64,000 nucleotides of DNA from Aerococcus mictus (GTDB lineage Bacteria; Bacillota; Bacilli; Lactobacillales; Aerococcaceae): the NCBI RefSeq assembly GCF_003286595.3, contig NZ_CP132985.1:372001-436000 (forward strand). The letters are read 5' to 3'. Positions within the stretch are counted from its first letter, which is position 1; every line of letters begins with the position of its first letter. The translations under genes were made by a program, and so were the position numbers. Positions 29,312 to 39,486 of the stretch are shown here, one piece after another. Under the pieces are notes generated by a model. The model was given only the letters and a program-made list of their open reading frames with translations, was not told where the DNA came from and did not search any database.

Positions 29312-29663
29312 TATTAAGCGAGTTAGAAACAGTTTTACTGACGGCTTTATTTACATTGTGACCAAGGTGGCGAAAACCGATAAGTTTAACACACCTATCC
29401 CAAACCAATTTACAGAAGATGTGATTGGCAGATACCCTTTTAGGATTACAGCGATTAATACTAATGACCGCTTCCAGTTTCATGCTCTGGATGTGGATTT
29501 AGATATTCAAGTGCGTATTCCTTATATTCAAGGAATTCACGCAGGCATGACAGCGAAGATCGCAGGGAAGTATTACAACATTGAAAAAGCTTACCCCGAT
29601 TTTCCTAACCAAGAATTAGAAATTTTAATGTCAGAAGAAAAAGAATGGGTGAGTGGAAGGTGA
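29286..29663 (+). CDS. head closure protein (SPP1 gp16-like)
   Basis: 125 residues, mostly beta, with FRITAINTNDRFQFHALDVDLDIQVRIPY and a final KYYNIEKAYPDF segment as in head-tail joining proteins. It would plug the portal-adaptor complex. Overlaps both neighbours. Confidence 0.75.
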   Translation: MLHKNVGNDIKRVRNSFTDGFIYIVTKVAKTDKFNTPIPNQFTEDVIGRYPFRITAINTNDRFQFHALDVDLDIQVRIPYIQGIHAGMTAKIAGKYYNIEKAYPDFPNQELEILMSEEKEWVSGR

Positions 29664-30001
29664 CACTAAAACAAAAGATTATGTCTTTGTTAGAACCACT
29701 AGGTTATCCAATCGCCTATGGTTACACACCAAAAGGCTCACCAGTCATTCGATATACCAACGTTTCTAATAACACGAGCCGCTTAAGTAATCAAAAAGCG
29801 AACCGTGTTATTTTTTATCAAATTGATGTTTTCTCGCAAATCCCTTTAGACCTTGAGGAAGAAGGCGAAGGGATCTTGTATGAAATTGAAAGCGTGCTCG
29901 AGAATAATGGTCTATACACAACTGATTGGATGGAAAACATTATTGATGAAACACTTGAGAACTTCTCGATGTATCACTATTTCTTAACCGTCAGGAAGTG
30001 A
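29645..30001 (+). CDS. tail completion/minor structural protein
   Basis: 118 residues. It resembles neck or tail-terminator proteins encoded in this slot (QKIMSLLEPLGYPIAYGYTPKGSPVIRY, VIFYQIDVFSQ). Start choice between ATG 29645 and GTG 29660 is open, as both have weak binding sites. Function by position. Confidence 0.6.
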   Translation: MGEWKVTLKQKIMSLLEPLGYPIAYGYTPKGSPVIRYTNVSNNTSRLSNQKANRVIFYQIDVFSQIPLDLEEEGEGILYEIESVLENNGLYTTDWMENIIDETLENFSMYHYFLTVRK

Positions 30002-30007
30002 TCAAGC

Positions 30008-30373
30008 ATGGACGTTGATATTGAAGAAAACGGCGCTGATGAAGCTGCAGAAATGTTTGAAAGTTTAGCGAAGAATGCAACGCAAATCCCCGAAGTCTTA
30101 GATAAGGCTGGGGAAGATATTAGTGAAAGAAGCAAGAGTTTAGCTTCAGCTAAGGGGCTATACAAAACAGGTAAAGGGGTCGCTGGGATTAATTGGGATC
30201 GAGCGACTGTTTATACACGTACAGTGGGTTGGGGATCTCGCCCTAACCTCCACTTGTACTTCCACGAAATAGGGACTTATAAAGATCCACCCCGACCGCA
30301 TATCCGACCAGCCGCTCTTGGTTATGAGCATACCTTAGTTGATAACGTCAAAAGAACATTATATAGAATTTAG
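30008..30373 (+). CDS. HK97 gp10-like neck protein
   Basis: 121 residues. The C-terminal YFHEIGTYKDPPRPHIRPAAL is the gp10 signature (an E-G-T, then P-R-P-H/F-I/L-R-P-A block). It joins tail to head. It precedes the major tail protein by 15 bp. Confidence 0.8.
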   Translation: MDVDIEENGADEAAEMFESLAKNATQIPEVLDKAGEDISERSKSLASAKGLYKTGKGVAGINWDRATVYTRTVGWGSRPNLHLYFHEIGTYKDPPRPHIRPAALGYEHTLVDNVKRTLYRI

Positions 30374-30388
30374 GGGGAATACATTAAT

Positions 30389-31027
30389 ATGGCAACTACT
30401 ACTAAACGCGGTCTAATGACTGGATTAGGTAATGGTTACTTTGATTTTATGGAAACCGAAGAAACTGAAACCGAAGCACCTACTTATGAAGGCAACACTA
30501 AATCTGTACCATCATTAGAATCCGTTGAAACTGAATTAACTTATGAATCAAGTCCTGTGTACTTATCTAATAAATTGCACTCGGACTTAGGGAAAATGAC
30601 TAACGCAACCATGACTTTGAACGCAGCCTACTTACCAGAAGGGTTTGCTGAAGAAGCGACAGGTGCTGAAAAATTAGGTGAAGGGGTATACGCATTTAAT
30701 ACCAAGCCTATCACTAAGTTCTTCCGTTTCGCTTTCCCAATGACTGACGAAAACGGTAATGAAGTGATTGTTAACTTCCCTAAATGCAAGTTAGAACCTG
30801 TGGGATTAAACCCTTCCACTGAAACTGAAACCAAAGAAGCGCAAATTACCGCTTTCAGTATTTCTGCTTACGCCCTCGCTTTACGTGGCGCAGAGAACGT
30901 TTACTTGAAAGCTGACCTATCAGCAGAAGGTTCTGAATATGATCGTGAAAAATTATTAGATCAAGGATTCTACAACGCTGAAAGCTTAGCGGAAGCCACC
31001 ACTGGTGGATCCGTACCAACTGTTTAA
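30389..31027 (+). CDS. major tail protein (TP901-1/phi13 type)
   Basis: 212 residues, beta-rich, rich in E and T near the start (MATTTKRGLMTGLGNGYFDFM), with the VPSLESVETELTYESSPVY and AYALALRGAENVYLKAD segments common in tail tube proteins. It polymerises into the tail tube around the tape measure. It ends TTGGSVPTV, sharing the last four residues with the capsid protein. Confidence 0.85.
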   Translation: MATTTKRGLMTGLGNGYFDFMETEETETEAPTYEGNTKSVPSLESVETELTYESSPVYLSNKLHSDLGKMTNATMTLNAAYLPEGFAEEATGAEKLGEGVYAFNTKPITKFFRFAFPMTDENGNEVIVNFPKCKLEPVGLNPSTETETKEAQITAFSISAYALALRGAENVYLKADLSAEGSEYDREKLLDQGFYNAESLAEATTGGSVPTV

Positions 31028-31048
31028 TTGAAAGGAGCGGACTGATTA

Positions 31049-31405
31049 ATGAGTAATGTTTTTAAGAATAAGTTAGATACTTTTAAGTCAGATCTTACTG
31101 GCGAGGAAAGAGAATACACAGCCAATAACTATCTTTGGTTGGTGTTACAAGACAAGTTCGGTATGACACAATCAGAATTTAACCGCAAACTGGACGACAG
31201 CGAAGACATGGCGGTTCTGGAAATCACGACCGCTATTCTAATCGCTAACGGTTTGGACGTCACTGTGGAAGAAGTGGCTGAAAACACCACGCCTGAAATG
31301 ACGAATGAGTTTTACACAAATTTTATCAAAGCTGCCTATCCATCAAGGGCGGAGTATCTAGAGATGGCACAGCAAGCGAACCGAGAAACGGAGATCGAGA
31401 AGTAG
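31049..31405 (+). CDS. tail assembly chaperone gpG
   Basis: 118 residues, acidic, ending REIEIEK-type (NRETEIEK). Its position between tube and tape measure and its small size match gpG-like chaperones. The reading frame holds a slippery heptamer AAATTTT at 31318-31324, in phase (ACA AAT TTT), allowing a fusion product. Confidence 0.82.
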   Translation: MSNVFKNKLDTFKSDLTGEEREYTANNYLWLVLQDKFGMTQSEFNRKLDDSEDMAVLEITTAILIANGLDVTVEEVAENTTPEMTNEFYTNFIKAAYPSRAEYLEMAQQANRETEIEK

Positions 31406-31608
31406 ATTGGGACTTCCTATATGCTTATTGCAAAGAACACTTTAGTATGTCGCAAGATGAATTCTTATTCGATAACGATTTAATCAGTATCGCTAGCCTG
31501 ATCAATGCTCGCCTAAAATATACTAACGGTAATGTCGAAGGCAACCAACAAGCTGAAGATAATAACACGAAAGATTATGGCGAAGTGAGAGGGGTAGACT
31601 TTTTATAG
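31049..31608 (+). CDS. tail assembly chaperone gpGT by -1 frameshift
   Basis: A -1 shift at A-AAT-TTT (31318-31324) joins the first 92 codons of gpG to an open -1 frame that runs to TAG 31606-31608, giving about 186 residues. The extension (DWDFLYAYCKEHFSM, DEFLFDNDLISIASL) has the usual T-domain look. The frame has no start of its own and is open from after 31305, so frameshifting is its only obvious route. The gpGT protein loads the tape measure during tail assembly. Confidence 0.78.
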
Positions 31609-31624
31609 TCTACCTCTTTTTTTA
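31593..31624 (+). terminator. terminator after gpGT
   Basis: GGTAGACT, a 6-nt loop, AGTCTACC and CTCTTTTTTT. It overlaps the gpGT stop, so it may lower tape-measure transcription relative to head genes. Confidence 0.8.
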
Positions 31625-31649
31625 TTACTTAAAGAAAGGGGGATAAATA

Positions 31650-34600
31650 TTGTCGGAATTAAAACGTATTGGTGTTCGTATTACGGCTGAAGGGACACAG
31701 GAATATGTTTCTGCCATGAAACAAGCTTCTCGTGATACCAAGATTTTTGCTAACGAAATCAAACAAGCTCGTAATATGCTACACACTGGAAGCAGCACGA
31801 CTGACCGCTTCACAGCAAACATGAAGGCCATGGGCAACCAGGTCAAGAACTACACCCAGCAACTCGAACGGCTCAAGCAACGTCAAGCAGACATTAACAC
31901 AACGATTAAAGGGAATAATACCAACGTTGAAAAGTTAACCAGCTCTGTTCGAAAACAAAGCCAAGTAGTCGACAAGCTTGGTAAAGAATACGCCGAGATC
32001 AAAAAAGAATACGCCGAGATCAAAAAAGAATACGATGAAGTTTCTGCCAAGAAATCGAAAGCTCATAATAACACTCAAAAGTTAAGACAAGAATTAGGAA
32101 AAGAAGCTGACGAGGTAGAAGAAAGTAAAGAGGAATGGCGTAAGTATAATGCCCAGTGTAAAGAACTCGAGCCAACAGTTAAGAAAACGAAGCAAGCACT
32201 TGATGAAGCTTCAGCCGAGTTAAAGGAACAAGAAAAAGCCTTAGCCCAAACAGCCAAGGAAACAGACAAACTTGAAAAAGAATACGCTGATATTTCCGTG
32301 GCTTCCTCTAAAGCCGAGGCTGAAATTGCTGGCTTAACCCGTGAGATGGAAAAGCAACAGCAAGCTTATATCAAAGCTGGTGGTCGCTTAGCTGAAACTT
32401 CACAACGTTTCGACAAGTTAGGGTCAGGACTTCAAACCGCTGGTCATAAGATGATGGGTTGGGGTGCTGCCTTAACGGCTGGAGTGACTACACCTATTGT
32501 CGCTTTAGGTAAACGAGCGGTTGAAACAGGGATCAACTTTGAACAACAAATGTCCCGAGTAGGTGCTGTAACCCAAGCGAGTGGCGCAGACATGAAACGC
32601 CTAACCCAAACCGCTAAACAGTTAGGGGCAGATACCGTCTTTAGTGCGACTGAATCTGCTCAAGCGATGGAACTGTTTGGACAAGCTGGGTTTGACGCTA
32701 ATGAAGTTATTTCAGCTATGCCTGGTGTCCTCGACTTAGCAGCGGTATCAGGAAAAGACGTGGCCTTAGCCGCTGAATCCATGGCGGTTGCGATGAACGG
32801 CTTTGGGATCGAAGCTGAGAATGCCACTCATGTTGCTGACGTGTTCGCTCAAGCAGCGGTCAGCACAAACGCCGAAGTGAAAGATATGGCTGAAGGTTTC
32901 AAGTATGTCGCTCCAACAGCAAGTAACCTCGGTATGTCTATTGAAGAAGTGGCAGCAGCGATTGGTATTCTATCAGACAATGGTTTGAAAGGATCAACCG
33001 CTGGGACGTCATTCAACCGTATGCTGACTTCCATGACTAATGTCACTGGTCCTGCAGCAAAAGCCATGGACGAACTAGGGATTAGCTTTACGGACGCACG
33101 AGGGGAATTAAAACCAATTCCTCAAATTATTGATGAGTTGAATGGTGCCTTACATGGCATGACAGACGCTCAGAAACAAGCTTACCTGCAAACCATCTTT
33201 GGTCAACAAGGTTCTCGTGCCATGAATACCTTACTAAAAGAAGGATCAGGACGACTTGTTAACTTAACAGGCGAGCTTCAAAACTCAACGGGTGCTGCTG
33301 AAGACATGGCTAACACCATGAATGATAACTTGGCAGGATCGATTGAAGAAATGATGGGTGCGTTAGAAACGGCTGGTATTGAAATTACCGAAGCCTTAGC
33401 TCCAATCATTACCGAAGTCGCTGAAAAGGTTGCTGACCTCGCTAGAAGCTTTAGCGAACTGTCAGATGAACAGCAACAAAATATCCTTAAGTGGGTAGGT
33501 ATCGCCGCAGCGGCTGGCCCAGTTTTAGGTACGCTTGGTTCACTAACCACAGTGCTCGGTGGCGCTAGTCAAGCCGTTGGTTGGTTCACGAGAAAGCTTG
33601 GTGGCGCACAAGCTAAAGCTGAATTAGGTAATGAAGCATTCAGTCTTGGTGCAAGTGTCCTCGGAAAGTTTGGTGGCAAACTGGTATCCACTGGTGGTGC
33701 TGCAAAGGCTGGTGCAGGATCAATTGGTTTACTAGGTAAAGTGGTCGGCGCACTGACTTCACCAATCGGTTTAACTATCGGCGCCTTAGCTTTAGGCGTT
33801 GGCGCTTGGAAGTTATGGGGTGAAGAAGCTTACAACGCAGGAGAACGCACTAGACAATGGGGCTATGATGTCGGTGAAGCTGGCGACCAAGTAATGACTA
33901 AATTCAGCGAAGTCGAACAAAACGTTTCTCAAGCGCATGCTACCATGGCACAAAACGCTGAAAAAGGTGCGCAACAAGCAAAAGAAGCCTATGACGATCT
34001 AGCAAGCAGCATTACTGAAGGTCTAGAAAATAGTATAAACGAGACCGAAAAGTCTTTCAGTGAGTTGTCAAGTTCCGTTCAAACTTATTTACAAAGTTCT
34101 AAAGAGGCCACAACAGCCAGCTTAGAAAGCCAAAAATCTTTGGTCCAAAGTTACAATGATGATATTCAACGAATTTATCAAAATGCGGCTGAAGAAAAAA
34201 GAGAGCTATCATTAGCAGAAAAGAATCACATTGCTGCAGCCACTCAAGAAATGCATAAGATCGAAGTTGCTAATACACAAGCTACTCAAGAAGAAAAGCT
34301 GAATATGCTTAAAGCATATAACCTCCAACTGGAAGACATGACTGATATCCAGTTGACAACTATGGCTACTAAAGCAACAGAGCGGCAAAAAATTGTGACA
34401 GATAGTTACAAAGAACAAATGGATCAGATTAACAAATTGGCTGAAGAAGGGAAGATAAGCGAGGAAGATCGCTTAGGCGCATTAGAGGTTTTAAGAAGTG
34501 AATATCACGCAAGATCCTTAGCGGATGCTACTCAATTCTATGCAGCTTTGAAAGAAGTCGGTACTGATGAAGCTCAAATTGCTAAAATGCTTGAGAAGCA

Positions 34601-36749
34601 TTGGGGCGAGTATGGCATAACTCTTGAAGACGCTAAGAACAACGCCAAGAGAATCAAGGAAGAAGCGGCCTCTGATAACCAAGCGTTTATTCTATCCACT
34701 CAAGAAACCACTGACGCTATGCGAGAAGCCAACGATGTCTGGAATAACATGTTGCTTGAAAACAAAATTGCTGAACTAGATAGTAACGCTAAGGAAAAAC
34801 TAAGCGAGTTTATCCAAACCGAAGAAGGCTGGAACGACTTACGCTTTGTCATGAAGAACGCTGACTTGAACAGCAACCAAGCCGAGTTTATCGCTGACAT
34901 TGTGATGGCTGAAAACAAATGGTATGAACTCAGCTTTGATGAACGTAAAGCGCTAATGACTGACAACAGTGGTGAAGCCGTTGAAGGTTGGTTAAAAGCT
35001 CAAGGGATCTGGGACAATTTGCTCGATGAAGAAAAGGACGCAATTGTTAACTCTAACGCTCCTGAAGAAATCCAAAAAGCACTGGAAGCCGCTGGTGTTT
35101 GGGAAGGGCTAGACTTCCCAACCCAAATGATGTTAACCCAAACTAACGCTGGCTTGAAGATCCAAGAGATTCTCGAAGCAAAAGGCACTTGGGATAACTT
35201 AGATCCTAAGACCCAAATGTTACTTGCTCAATCGAACCTAGATGATGAAGTCATGAAGTTTGATGGCTTCCAACGTATTTGGAATGATAGCGAGTTTATG
35301 GAAAAGGTCGCTCAAATTGATACCACAGCCCCTGACGCTAAGTATCAATTGCTAGACTTGATCCAAGAGTGGACAGGCACACAACTGGAAGAAAAAGACG
35401 GTCAAGTTACCGTTAAAGAGTGGGGTGTCGATGAAGCCGCTGAAAGTCTTAACAAGTACAAAAACGAAGTTAACGGCACGCCTGACGAAGCTAATAAAAA
35501 CGTGAATGTTTCTTCATCAGGGACAGAAGAAGCTAACGCTAATTTAGATTCCACCAAAGAAAAAGCAACACAACTCGATGGTACAGACCCAATCGTTGCT
35601 ACTACAACGAACGCTACTTTCACACAAGTTGAGTTGGACTTAGCTAGACAAACCGCTGAAGAATTAGATTCTAAAACAGCTTATGTTGGAACGTCAACTA
35701 ATGCCTTGGGTACTAAGGAGCAACTAGACAGCACTTCTGGGTCAGCAAATATCTTAGGAAGTAAAAACCCTTACGTTGGCGCCTACACCAATGCTTTAAA
35801 CGCTAAGGCGCAATTAGATCAAGCGACTGGTTCAGCAGACGTTTTAGGAAGCAAAAACCCTCATGTCGGGACTTCTACTGACGCTAACAATACGGCAGGT
35901 CAATTAGACAACACAACGGGTTCAGCGCAAAAACTAGATAGTCAAGCGCCTGATATACCAACCGACACGAACGCTCTTGAAACAACAGGTCTGTTAGATG
36001 ACACGACCTTAGCTGCTCGAATCGCAAACAATCAATTCGCTGACATTCCTACCAAAACAAACGCACTCACAACAAGAGATCAAATCAACAGCGCTGGTAA
36101 TGCAGCTAGTCGATGGAATGGTTTCAGGGCAACAATTTCTGTATTCGCCCAAAAGATCGGTGATGCATGGAACTTCATTACTGGTCGTTCTGCAACAGGG
36201 ACTTACTACATTCCAAAGACAGGTATGCGATTGCTTGGTGATGGTGGCCGAAAAGAACCTTACTTAACACCAGATGGTCGATTTGGTGTTTCTGGTGACC
36301 ATGACGAATTGCAACCTTTACCAAAAGGATCACGGGTTTGGCCATCTCGTCAAGCCTTTAGACAATCAGCGAGAACCAATAAGAAGTTAAGACCTTATCT
36401 GGATCAACTCCCTAAGTTTGCTAAAGGTGGTACGATCCAAAATCCGTATGATGGCTACATGGGATTGGTGGGTGAAGCTGGCCCAGAGATCTTCCAAATC
36501 GCTCAAGGGAAAGTGTCAATCACACCAATTACTCAACGCCAACGGACACAGGTCTTAAATCAAAATGGTGGTCAAGCTGATATGACTGAAACCAATGATC
36601 TGTTAAGAACCTTAATTCAAATGATCGCTCAAGGTCACGTCTTAGAAATGGACAAGACCGAAGTGGGACGTGTCATTTATAGCGAGATTGATAGCATGAT
36701 GAACAACCAGATGGAACGACAAAGTGTTATGAACATGAGAGGGGGTTAA
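31650..36749 (+). CDS. tape measure protein
   Basis: 1,699 residues from TTG 31650. Residues 1-260 are coiled coil, with a DNA-level 21-bp duplication giving EYAEIKKEYAEIKKEYDEV. Residues about 260-620 form the TP901-type core (GINFEQQMSRVGAVTQASGA, GLKGSTAGTSFNRM), and 620-740 are glycine- and hydrophobic-rich. Residues about 1035-1240 hold roughly 33-residue W-containing repeats (GVWEGLDFPTQMMLTQTNAG). Residues about 1285-1480 hold T/S/N-rich repeats (TTGSAxxLGSKNPxVGTST). It sets tail length, and its size implies a long tail. No peptidase motif seen. Confidence 0.93.
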   Translation: MSELKRIGVRITAEGTQEYVSAMKQASRDTKIFANEIKQARNMLHTGSSTTDRFTANMKAMGNQVKNYTQQLERLKQRQADINTTIKGNNTNVEKLTSSVRKQSQVVDKLGKEYAEIKKEYAEIKKEYDEVSAKKSKAHNNTQKLRQELGKEADEVEESKEEWRKYNAQCKELEPTVKKTKQALDEASAELKEQEKALAQTAKETDKLEKEYADISVASSKAEAEIAGLTREMEKQQQAYIKAGGRLAETSQRFDKLGSGLQTAGHKMMGWGAALTAGVTTPIVALGKRAVETGINFEQQMSRVGAVTQASGADMKRLTQTAKQLGADTVFSATESAQAMELFGQAGFDANEVISAMPGVLDLAAVSGKDVALAAESMAVAMNGFGIEAENATHVADVFAQAAVSTNAEVKDMAEGFKYVAPTASNLGMSIEEVAAAIGILSDNGLKGSTAGTSFNRMLTSMTNVTGPAAKAMDELGISFTDARGELKPIPQIIDELNGALHGMTDAQKQAYLQTIFGQQGSRAMNTLLKEGSGRLVNLTGELQNSTGAAEDMANTMNDNLAGSIEEMMGALETAGIEITEALAPIITEVAEKVADLARSFSELSDEQQQNILKWVGIAAAAGPVLGTLGSLTTVLGGASQAVGWFTRKLGGAQAKAELGNEAFSLGASVLGKFGGKLVSTGGAAKAGAGSIGLLGKVVGALTSPIGLTIGALALGVGAWKLWGEEAYNAGERTRQWGYDVGEAGDQVMTKFSEVEQNVSQAHATMAQNAEKGAQQAKEAYDDLASSITEGLENSINETEKSFSELSSSVQTYLQSSKEATTASLESQKSLVQSYNDDIQRIYQNAAEEKRELSLAEKNHIAAATQEMHKIEVANTQATQEEKLNMLKAYNLQLEDMTDIQLTTMATKATERQKIVTDSYKEQMDQINKLAEEGKISEEDRLGALEVLRSEYHARSLADATQFYAALKEVGTDEAQIAKMLEKHWGEYGITLEDAKNNAKRIKEEAASDNQAFILSTQETTDAMREANDVWNNMLLENKIAELDSNAKEKLSEFIQTEEGWNDLRFVMKNADLNSNQAEFIADIVMAENKWYELSFDERKALMTDNSGEAVEGWLKAQGIWDNLLDEEKDAIVNSNAPEEIQKALEAAGVWEGLDFPTQMMLTQTNAGLKIQEILEAKGTWDNLDPKTQMLLAQSNLDDEVMKFDGFQRIWNDSEFMEKVAQIDTTAPDAKYQLLDLIQEWTGTQLEEKDGQVTVKEWGVDEAAESLNKYKNEVNGTPDEANKNVNVSSSGTEEANANLDSTKEKATQLDGTDPIVATTTNATFTQVELDLARQTAEELDSKTAYVGTSTNALGTKEQLDSTSGSANILGSKNPYVGAYTNALNAKAQLDQATGSADVLGSKNPHVGTSTDANNTAGQLDNTTGSAQKLDSQAPDIPTDTNALETTGLLDDTTLAARIANNQFADIPTKTNALTTRDQINSAGNAASRWNGFRATISVFAQKIGDAWNFITGRSATGTYYIPKTGMRLLGDGGRKEPYLTPDGRFGVSGDHDELQPLPKGSRVWPSRQAFRQSARTNKKLRPYLDQLPKFAKGGTIQNPYDGYMGLVGEAGPEIFQIAQGKVSITPITQRQRTQVLNQNGGQADMTETNDLLRTLIQMIAQGHVLEMDKTEVGRVIYSEIDSMMNNQMERQSVMNMRGG

Positions 36750-36751
36750 AC

Positions 36752-37468
36752 GTGGTAAGAATTAATGCCTTAACAGTGAACGGCGTATCGACAACCGATA
36801 TGCCGTTTCCTATTTATGTCGAACAGAATGACGGCTTTCGTTATTCTAAAAAGAAAAATGAATTAATCGAGACGTCTTTTTCGTCAGGCGCATTAAAGCG
36901 TACCGTGAATGCGTGGGAAGCCATTACTAAAGAGTATGTCTTATATTGCCCAACCGCTACATTAAAAGATTTACGTCAGTTAAAGATGTGGGCGAGTGAT
37001 GAAGGCAAACTGGTGGCGGCTGATGAACCTGATGTCTATTATGAAATTCTTGATGTCAATATGAACCACAGCTTGGTGGACAGCGTGACAGGCTATCGCA
37101 TTGAGATTGAGTTCGCTTGTCAACCCTTTGGCTTTGAACATAATCCTAAGACGGTAACTTACACCAACGGGAGCACGATCACGAACCACACCAATGCCCC
37201 GATGTTTCCTCGTATCACTGTGTATGGTAGCAGCAATAAACAAACCTCGATTGCCATTGGGGATCAGAGGGTGTATTTACGCAAAATACAAGGGCAGCTC
37301 ATTATTGAATGCAAGTACTTAGAACAGAATGTGTTCGACCAGTACAGCACAGTCAATGGGGTGATGCGTGGCGAGTTCTTCATTATTCCTAAAGATGGCA
37401 AGTATCGTGTTCAGTTAGGTGAGGGCATTCAACAAATTGATGTATTAGAAAGGTGGTGCTGGCTATGA
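36752..37468 (+). CDS. distal tail protein (Dit)
   Basis: 238 residues from GTG 36752. It has the Dit/siphovirus tail-component pattern, with the N-terminal half for ring formation (VNGVSTTDMPFPIYVEQ) and a C-terminal galectin-like half (TYTNGSTITNHTNAPMFPRITVYG). Dit hexamers form the hub of the baseplate and attach Tal and receptor-binding proteins. It overlaps the start of Tal by 4 bp. Confidence 0.87.
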   Translation: MVRINALTVNGVSTTDMPFPIYVEQNDGFRYSKKKNELIETSFSSGALKRTVNAWEAITKEYVLYCPTATLKDLRQLKMWASDEGKLVAADEPDVYYEILDVNMNHSLVDSVTGYRIEIEFACQPFGFEHNPKTVTYTNGSTITNHTNAPMFPRITVYGSSNKQTSIAIGDQRVYLRKIQGQLIIECKYLEQNVFDQYSTVNGVMRGEFFIIPKDGKYRVQLGEGIQQIDVLERWCWL

Positions 37469-39486
37469 TTTATCTTTACGATGGCGACACAAGAGATTTT
37501 AAATATAACGGCACACCCTTACCGCAGGCCTATGACGTGGTGGTCGAGTTTGGGATTAATACCGAGTACTTTGTGACAGGGAAAATTCCAATCGCTTACC
37601 TTAAAGAAAAAGGCGTGCAAAAAGATAAGATCATTACAGCCCATACAGATAACGCCATGCAACCCTTCCGCATTGTGAAACTCACGAAGCGGTTAGATTG
37701 TGTGGAGTTTGAAGCATGGGCTTTGTTGTTTGCTGATATGCGTAACAAGCTGGTCAAGCCCTTAACGCTCAAACAAGCGCCTGGTCAATTTGCCTTGAAT
37801 AGTTTTAAGCAGTCGCTTATTAGCGACACACCATTCACATTCACAACGGACATTATGGATAAGCACGACTATCACACCCAAGATAGTAACGAGCGAGAAA
37901 ATAATTCCAATCAAATGTACCAAGCCCTTGATGTCTTAAAAGATATCGTTAATCGCTGGAATGGCGAGTTATACATTAACGGTTATGATATCCGCTTGTA
38001 TAACCGCCTTGGTCGCAATCGTGAATTGTTATTGTATGAAAGCAAAAACATTAACGAGTTTGTCGATGAAGAAACCATTGAAGGGATTGCCACTCGTCTA
38101 TACGGAAAAGCTGAATGGGACGAGGAAGTCGAAGGGGAATCCACAGGCGAACGCAACAAACGCTCGATTCAAACTATGGTCGAAAGTCCTTTAATTGGGG
38201 CCTACAGCGGAATCATCTTTGAAAAGCAATATACCAATAATGATTGCCGTACGATTAAGGAATTAGAGGATTGGCTCAAGCGCAAGTTCACCACAGAGAA
38301 TATTGACAAGCCGAAGCGGAACATTAAGGTAGGCACGAACATTGTTCAGAATGAAGAACTGAACGTGGGAGACAGCCTCGTCTTGAAGTACGTGGCCAAC
38401 GATGTCGATGATGAGATTCGCATGGTGGGCTACAAGATGGACGGCTACACAGGCGATTATATCTCGGTCGAACTAGGGGACGCTTCACAGGGAGTATTAA
38501 GTAATTTCAAGACAGAGATTAATAATATTACTTCCAATGTGAACGAACGCCTAGAAACCACCACGCATGTCATGCTGAACGGTATGGGGAACAAAGTGAT
38601 TTACTCCAAGTATGAACCCACTGGCCAATTTAAACACGGCGATATTTGGTTTGACGAAGAAGGTGGCTTCTATCTCTGGGACGCAGAACTAGCGGACTGG
38701 GTGGAACACCCCTTCAACAAGGGCACAGAGTTCCTCGAACGCAAGCTTAATGAAATGCAAGAACAAAATAAGAAGATTGCTGAACAAGCTGAAAAAGATC
38801 GGAAGAACGCCGAGAAGATGTTAGATGATATGCGAGAGGTTGCTGAACGAACCAAACAGTTTGGTGACCGTGTGGACGCTACATATAACATTGTTGGTGA
38901 CGATGGTAAATGGGTGTATTCCAAGAACCGCTTACTCACTTTCGATGATGAAACAGGCAAACCTGAAACTGATCAAATCACTAGTAACCGCCAAGTCATT
39001 ACCTTAGAAGAACAATCAGAAACCTTTAGCCATAATGGCGAAGGCTGGTCGCTGGGTAATGAGTATGCCATTTCCTATGTGCCTGAATTTGTCGAACGTC
39101 CTAAAGCAAGTGTGGGATTCCATGTGTGCGTGGACAATTTGGTTAGCAAAGTAGATGAGGTAAATGAAGATTATAACATTGCTAATGTACGTTTATCCGA
39201 ACCATTAATAGCTGGTGGATTATATCGGTTGAATGCTTTTATAACACTACCCAAAACAAAAGATAGGTTAGCTGTTTTTGATTCATCCTCTTGGAATCAA
39301 CAGAATGATCAAGCTAATAATGATCAGAATTATTATTCAATAGCGTTTAGTTATCAACCTAATTACAGGGTAAATGAGTGGGGGCACGATCATAAAACAA
39401 TAAAATTGTTTGCAATGGCTAGGGATCAAAAAGGAAAATCCAACGTGCATTGGGTAACTCTCGAGAAAATTGGGGGGGCAACCTAA
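37465..39486 (+). CDS. tail-associated protein Tal with C-terminal sugar-binding-like module
   Basis: 673 residues from ATG 37465. Residues 1-375 are the gp27-like Tal domain (MIYLYDGDTRDFKYNGTPLPQAYDVVVEFG). Residues about 430-480 are coiled coil. The last 120 residues (FHVCVDNLVSKVDEVNEDYN to the end) look like a jelly-roll carbohydrate-binding module and are more AT-rich than the rest. Tal closes the tail tip and opens at adsorption. No lytic domain is evident. Confidence 0.82.
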   Translation: MIYLYDGDTRDFKYNGTPLPQAYDVVVEFGINTEYFVTGKIPIAYLKEKGVQKDKIITAHTDNAMQPFRIVKLTKRLDCVEFEAWALLFADMRNKLVKPLTLKQAPGQFALNSFKQSLISDTPFTFTTDIMDKHDYHTQDSNERENNSNQMYQALDVLKDIVNRWNGELYINGYDIRLYNRLGRNRELLLYESKNINEFVDEETIEGIATRLYGKAEWDEEVEGESTGERNKRSIQTMVESPLIGAYSGIIFEKQYTNNDCRTIKELEDWLKRKFTTENIDKPKRNIKVGTNIVQNEELNVGDSLVLKYVANDVDDEIRMVGYKMDGYTGDYISVELGDASQGVLSNFKTEINNITSNVNERLETTTHVMLNGMGNKVIYSKYEPTGQFKHGDIWFDEEGGFYLWDAELADWVEHPFNKGTEFLERKLNEMQEQNKKIAEQAEKDRKNAEKMLDDMREVAERTKQFGDRVDATYNIVGDDGKWVYSKNRLLTFDDETGKPETDQITSNRQVITLEEQSETFSHNGEGWSLGNEYAISYVPEFVERPKASVGFHVCVDNLVSKVDEVNEDYNIANVRLSEPLIAGGLYRLNAFITLPKTKDRLAVFDSSSWNQQNDQANNDQNYYSIAFSYQPNYRVNEWGHDHKTIKLFAMARDQKGKSNVHWVTLEKIGGAT

